A stretch of 8,886 bases of DNA, taken from contig JALSQJ010000176.1 of NCBI GenBank assembly GCA_026985495.1, positions 1-8,886 of the forward strand, in the 5' to 3' direction. The notes under the pieces are model-generated. The model saw only the letters and a program-made list of their open reading frames with translations. It ran no database searches and was not told the DNA's origin. This stretch comes from Campylobacteraceae bacterium. Its GTDB lineage: Bacteria; Campylobacterota; Campylobacteria; Campylobacterales; Sulfurovaceae. Of this stretch, positions 7,063 to 8,886 are shown piece by piece. The position numbers were made by a program, and so were the translations under genes. Every line of letters starts with the position of its first letter. Position 1 is the stretch's first letter.

Positions 7063-7263
7063 TTACTTCTTCTCAAGCTCATGTACTTGTTTTTTAAGTC
7101 TATTAATCTCTTTTGTTAAGTTAGCTAAAGACTCTTGTATCTCCCCAATATCCCACTCTTCTGTTGCCAACTCTAGCTCATCATGTTTCTCTCTATACTC
7201 TAAAAGAAGCTTCTCAATTCTCTCTTTAAAAACTTCTACTTTTTCTACTGTAACCTCACCCAT
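7063..7263 (-). CDS. Small coiled-coil protein of unknown function
   Basis: A 66-residue, highly charged, probably cytoplasmic helical protein that I do not recognise. Residues 42-63 show a clean 3-4 hydrophobic spacing (I42, L46, L49, I53, L56, V60, L63), a short parallel or antiparallel coiled coil, and residues 10-35 form another amphipathic charged helix. There is no signal peptide, membrane segment or cysteine. The start is placed at ATG 7263 because AAAGGA at 7270-7275 lies six bases upstream. The longer possibility from ATG 7293 (76 residues) has no ribosome binding site. It lies 43 nt after dapE and 6 nt before the kinase, so it is most likely co-expressed with the kinase and may modulate it or scaffold dimers. 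Resemblance to small coiled-coil division or SlyX-like proteins is superficial and not claimed. Confidence 0.75.
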   Translation of the reverse strand: MGEVTVEKVEVFKERIEKLLLEYREKHDELELATEEWDIGEIQESLANLTKEINRLKKQVHELEKK

Positions 7264-7269
7264 TACATA

Positions 7270-7275
7270 TCCTTT
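7270..7275 (-). promoter_or_regulatory. Ribosome binding site fixing the start of the coiled-coil gene
   Basis: AAAGGA on the minus strand lies six bases before ATG 7263. It lies inside the reading frame of the longer alternative starting at 7293, which has no site of its own, so the shorter 66-residue product is preferred. Confidence 0.65.
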
Positions 7276-7298
7276 CAGTTCATATATATTCATTTTAT

Positions 7299-7318
7299 AA
7301 AAAAGGTTAGAACCTTTT
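7299..7318 (-). terminator. Weak hairpin at the dapE stop codon, possible attenuator
   Basis: Positions 7301-7318 are a perfect 8+2+8 inverted repeat (AAAAGGTT, two bases, AACCTTTT). Read on the minus strand it forms about a 7-bp stem with a four-base loop, and ends in six consecutive U residues. The dapE stop codon lies in the loop and stem. The stem has few G-C pairs, so it is weaker than a typical intrinsic terminator. It would at most partly reduce read-through from dapE into the coiled-coil, kinase and bat genes. Confidence 0.35.
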
Positions 7319-8416
7319 CACTATAGTAACGAAAATATTATAAAGAGTCTCCACTTCTTTAATAGTTGTTCGCTCATTTAAGCCATGAATTCGGTCATTA
7401 ATGACACCAAACTCCACAACTTCAATACCATAAGGTGCAATATGCCGTCCATCACTTGTGCCTCCTGCTGTTGATAGCTTGGTTTTTAAGCCTGTCTCCT
7501 CTTCAATTGCCAATGACAATGCTTTTACAATAGCTGACTCTTTATTTGTTACAAAAGGGTACGACCCCTGTTGTAACTCTAACTCATACTCAAGCCCCTT
7601 TAGCTTTTCATCTATAAACTCTTTAAGCCTCTCTTGGGTTGTGTTGGTTGAGTTTCTTACATTAAACATCATCTTCAACTCATTTGGAGTTACATTGGTA
7701 ACCTCCATACCTGAACGAATATCAGTAATTACCAATTTAGAAGGAGCAAAGTTCTCATCACCCTCATCTAAGTTATACCCTGCAATTTGTGGTAAAATAG
7801 AGGCAATATTATGTATGGGGTTTATCGCCTTTTCAGGATATGCAGCGTGTCCCTGTTTCCCTTTTAAAGTTAAAAAACCATTAATTGACCCACGACGACC
7901 AATCTTAATGGCATCTCCCATCTTCTCTTCACAAGTGGGTTCAGCAATAATACAGTAATCAGGAAGTAGCTCTATCTCTTTTAGATGTTTTAAAACTATC
8001 TGTGTTCCATAGGTTCCATCACCCTCCTCATCGGAAGTTAATAGAAGTGATAATCTACCAGAAAATTGACTAGAGGCATCACGAACAGCAGAGACAAAAG
8101 AGGCTACACCACTCTTCATATCTTGTGTTCCACGAGCATATATGTACCCATCTTTAATTACAGGTACAAAAGGGTTGGTCTCCCACCCATCACCTGCTGG
8201 AACAACATCAACATGACCTGCAAAACATAGATGTTTCCCCTCTCCAAATTTTTTTGTTAACCATAAATTTTTAACACCACCCTCATTTATCCATGTTGCT
8301 TCAAACTCCGATAGATAACTCTCTATATAAGTGAGTAATCCCCCATCACTAGGAGTAACTGACTCAGCAGAGAGCAACTTTAACAATAAATCTATAACAT
8401 TTAATCTTTTTTCCAT
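7307..8416 (-). CDS. dapE: Succinyl-diaminopimelate desuccinylase
   Basis: A 369-residue M20-family metallohydrolase, close to the usual DapE length (about 375). It hydrolyses N-succinyl-LL-2,6-diaminopimelate to LL-diaminopimelate and succinate in the cytoplasm, for lysine and peptidoglycan synthesis. Zinc ligands and catalytic residues are visible in order: GHVDVVPAGDGW (H68, with D70), YARGTQDMKSG (D99, bridging), the SDEEGDG pair (E130 catalytic base, E131), AEP (E159), and the C-terminal RIHGLNE (H344). STAGGTSDGRH (316-325) is the family's substrate-binding motif, and GKQGHAAYP (186-194) marks the inserted dimerization domain. The start is ATG 8416 with an AAGG site nine bases upstream. 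It is divergent from glnS and is the first gene of the minus-strand series. Its stop codon sits in the loop of a small hairpin. Confusion with ArgE or a generic M20 peptidase is unlikely given these motifs. Confidence 0.96.
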   Translation of the reverse strand: MEKRLNVIDLLLKLLSAESVTPSDGGLLTYIESYLSEFEATWINEGGVKNLWLTKKFGEGKHLCFAGHVDVVPAGDGWETNPFVPVIKDGYIYARGTQDMKSGVASFVSAVRDASSQFSGRLSLLLTSDEEGDGTYGTQIVLKHLKEIELLPDYCIIAEPTCEEKMGDAIKIGRRGSINGFLTLKGKQGHAAYPEKAINPIHNIASILPQIAGYNLDEGDENFAPSKLVITDIRSGMEVTNVTPNELKMMFNVRNSTNTTQERLKEFIDEKLKGLEYELELQQGSYPFVTNKESAIVKALSLAIEEETGLKTKLSTAGGTSDGRHIAPYGIEVVEFGVINDRIHGLNERTTIKEVETLYNIFVTIVKRF

Positions 8417-8483
8417 TCAATTATACCTTGTAAATAGTAACCTCTGTTCTAGGGAATACTCTAAACCTGAGTTCGATGGCACA

Positions 8484-8492
8484 ATTCTAGCA
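8484..8492 (-). promoter_or_regulatory. Candidate extended -10 element for dapE
   Basis: On the minus strand this reads TGCTAGAAT, an extended -10 (TGn followed by a TATAAT-like hexamer). Transcription would start near 8477, leaving a leader of about 60 nt that includes the AAGG site before dapE. No clear -35 box is present, only AT-rich sequence upstream. A closer TATAAT at 8420-8425 would start inside the gene and is disfavoured. Confidence 0.4.
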
Positions 8493-8532
8493 TCAATAAC
8501 TGAAAGTCTAATATTAGTACAATAACAAATTA

Positions 8533-8540
8533 GATAAAAT
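8533..8540 (+). promoter_or_regulatory. Candidate -10 element for glnS
   Basis: GATAAAAT resembles a -10 hexamer (TAAAAT at 8535-8540) and would give a start near 8547, leaving a short leader of about 24 nt that retains the AAGG ribosome binding site. The perfect TATAAT at 8551-8556 is too near the start codon to leave room for that site. No -35 box is convincing. Confidence 0.35.
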
Positions 8541-8570
8541 AGCACCCAAATATAATAAGGTTTAGAAATA

Positions 8571-8886
8571 ATGAGCAAAAACAGAGATTTTTTACGCACA
8601 ATAGTTGAAGAGGATTTAAAAGCAGGAAAATACCAAGCAGTACACACACGGTTTCCCCCAGAACCAAATGGTTTTCCTCACATTGGTCACGCTAAATCCA
8701 TCTGCATTAACTTTGGAATTGCCAATGACTACAACGGCTCTTGTAACCTTAGAATGGATGACACCAACCCTACGACTGAAGATACCGAGTATGTTGAAGC
8801 ACTCAAAGATGCTGTCAGATGGCTTGGGTTTAATTGGGATAAAAATGTTCGTTACACCTCTGACTATTTTCCTAAACTCTATGAGT
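8571..8886 (+). CDS. glnS: Glutaminyl-tRNA synthetase, N-terminal part (runs off right edge)
   Basis: The first 105 codons of a class I aminoacyl-tRNA synthetase that charges tRNA-Gln with glutamine. The start ATG 8571 is followed by residues characteristic of GlnRS: the ATP-binding region [16 protein letters not shown] with the HIGH-type motif, then [17 protein letters not shown] and a [17 protein letters not shown] segment. The PEPNG and DDTNP versions separate GlnRS from bacterial GluRS, which has PSPTG and related forms. AAGG at 8557-8560 lies ten bases upstream. The KMSKS motif and anticodon-binding beta-barrels, and a possible C-terminal YqeY-like extension found in some bacterial GlnRS, lie beyond the window. 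The gene is the only plus-strand one and appears somewhat richer in C-ending codons (for example AAC, TAC) than the minus-strand genes, which may hint at transfer; this is an impression from a short piece. Confidence 0.95.
   Translation, partial: MSKNRDFLRTIVEEDLKAGKYQAVHTRFPPEPNGFPHIGHAKSICINFGIANDYNGSCNLRMDDTNPTTEDTEYVEALKDAVRWLGFNWDKNVRYTSDYFPKLYE

Larger units (their letters stand above)
8417..8570. promoter_or_regulatory. Divergent dapE/glnS intergenic region
   Basis: These 154 bp hold the start signals of both genes and no convincing gene. Both directions need a promoter here because the flanking genes diverge. The region is AT-rich, with several TATAAT-like hexamers and no recognisable -35 boxes, as is common for housekeeping promoters in epsilonproteobacteria. 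I see no strong operator palindrome, riboswitch or tRNA. Confidence 0.6.

Noticed and set aside
7264..7293. Upstream ATG at 7293 as the start of the coiled-coil gene
   Set aside because: The bases before it (CCTTTTTTATAAA) offer no Shine-Dalgarno, whereas ATG 7263 has AAAGGA at ideal spacing.
7458..7958. 166-codon plus-strand reading frame inside dapE
   Set aside because: It is fully antisense to dapE, whose motifs are unambiguous. The translation is Ser/Pro/Phe-rich, typical of a mirror frame of an AT-rich gene.
8465..8485. GTTCGA-containing stretch resembling a tRNA T loop
   Set aside because: No T stem of five pairs, acceptor stem or anticodon arm can be formed around it.
8551..8556. Perfect TATAAT just before glnS
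   Set aside because: Used as a -10 it would start transcription about eight bases before the ATG and lose the AAGG ribosome binding site, so it is less likely than the element at 8533-8540.
8417..8647. 76-codon minus-strand reading frame overlapping the glnS start
   Set aside because: It is antisense to the strongly supported GlnRS start and covers the divergent promoter region. The peptide has no recognisable features and there is no good ribosome binding site.

Overview
This AT-rich window looks like the chromosome of a member of the Campylobacterota (epsilonproteobacteria). That assignment is an inference from base composition, tight head-to-tail gene packing and the general look of the proteins; no marker in the window fixes the genus. 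Apart from one gene at the right edge, everything is on the minus strand, so the functional order runs from right to left.

Right edge (about 8417-8886): a 154-bp divergent intergenic region separates dapE (minus strand, lysine and peptidoglycan biosynthesis) from the first 105 codons of a glutaminyl-tRNA synthetase gene (plus strand, cut by the window end). Next on the minus strand are dapE, a weak hairpin that straddles its stop codon, a 66-residue coiled-coil protein of unknown function, and a short two-transmembrane histidine kinase with no response regulator beside it.

Centre and left (1-6014): a compact Bat (Bacteroides aerotolerance-type) / MoxR locus. It runs MoxR AAA+ ATPase, DUF58 protein, small DUF4381-like single-pass membrane protein, two membrane-anchored von Willebrand A proteins (BatA, BatB), a CPBP-family membrane protease, a TPR protein with a very lysine-rich tail (BatC-like), and the N-terminal part of BatD, which runs off the left edge. 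Gene junctions are 0-16 nt gaps or 1-20 nt overlaps, so the eight genes are almost certainly co-transcribed and many are probably translationally coupled.

By family knowledge, MoxR ATPases work with vWA-domain partners as chaperone-like or metal-insertion-like systems. BatA and BatB place their vWA domains outside the inner membrane, and BatC and BatD are predicted extracytoplasmic partners. The physiological role in this lineage is not known. The less ordinary points are the CPBP protease embedded between batB and batC, a DUF58 protein whose metal-binding vWA-like motif is degenerate, the orphan kinase and coiled-coil protein just upstream of moxR, and a GlnRS in what seems to be a lineage that mostly charges tRNA-Gln indirectly. 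I found no mobile elements, CRISPR arrays, tRNAs or rRNAs. The only stretch without a gene longer than 100 bp is the dapE/glnS intergenic region.
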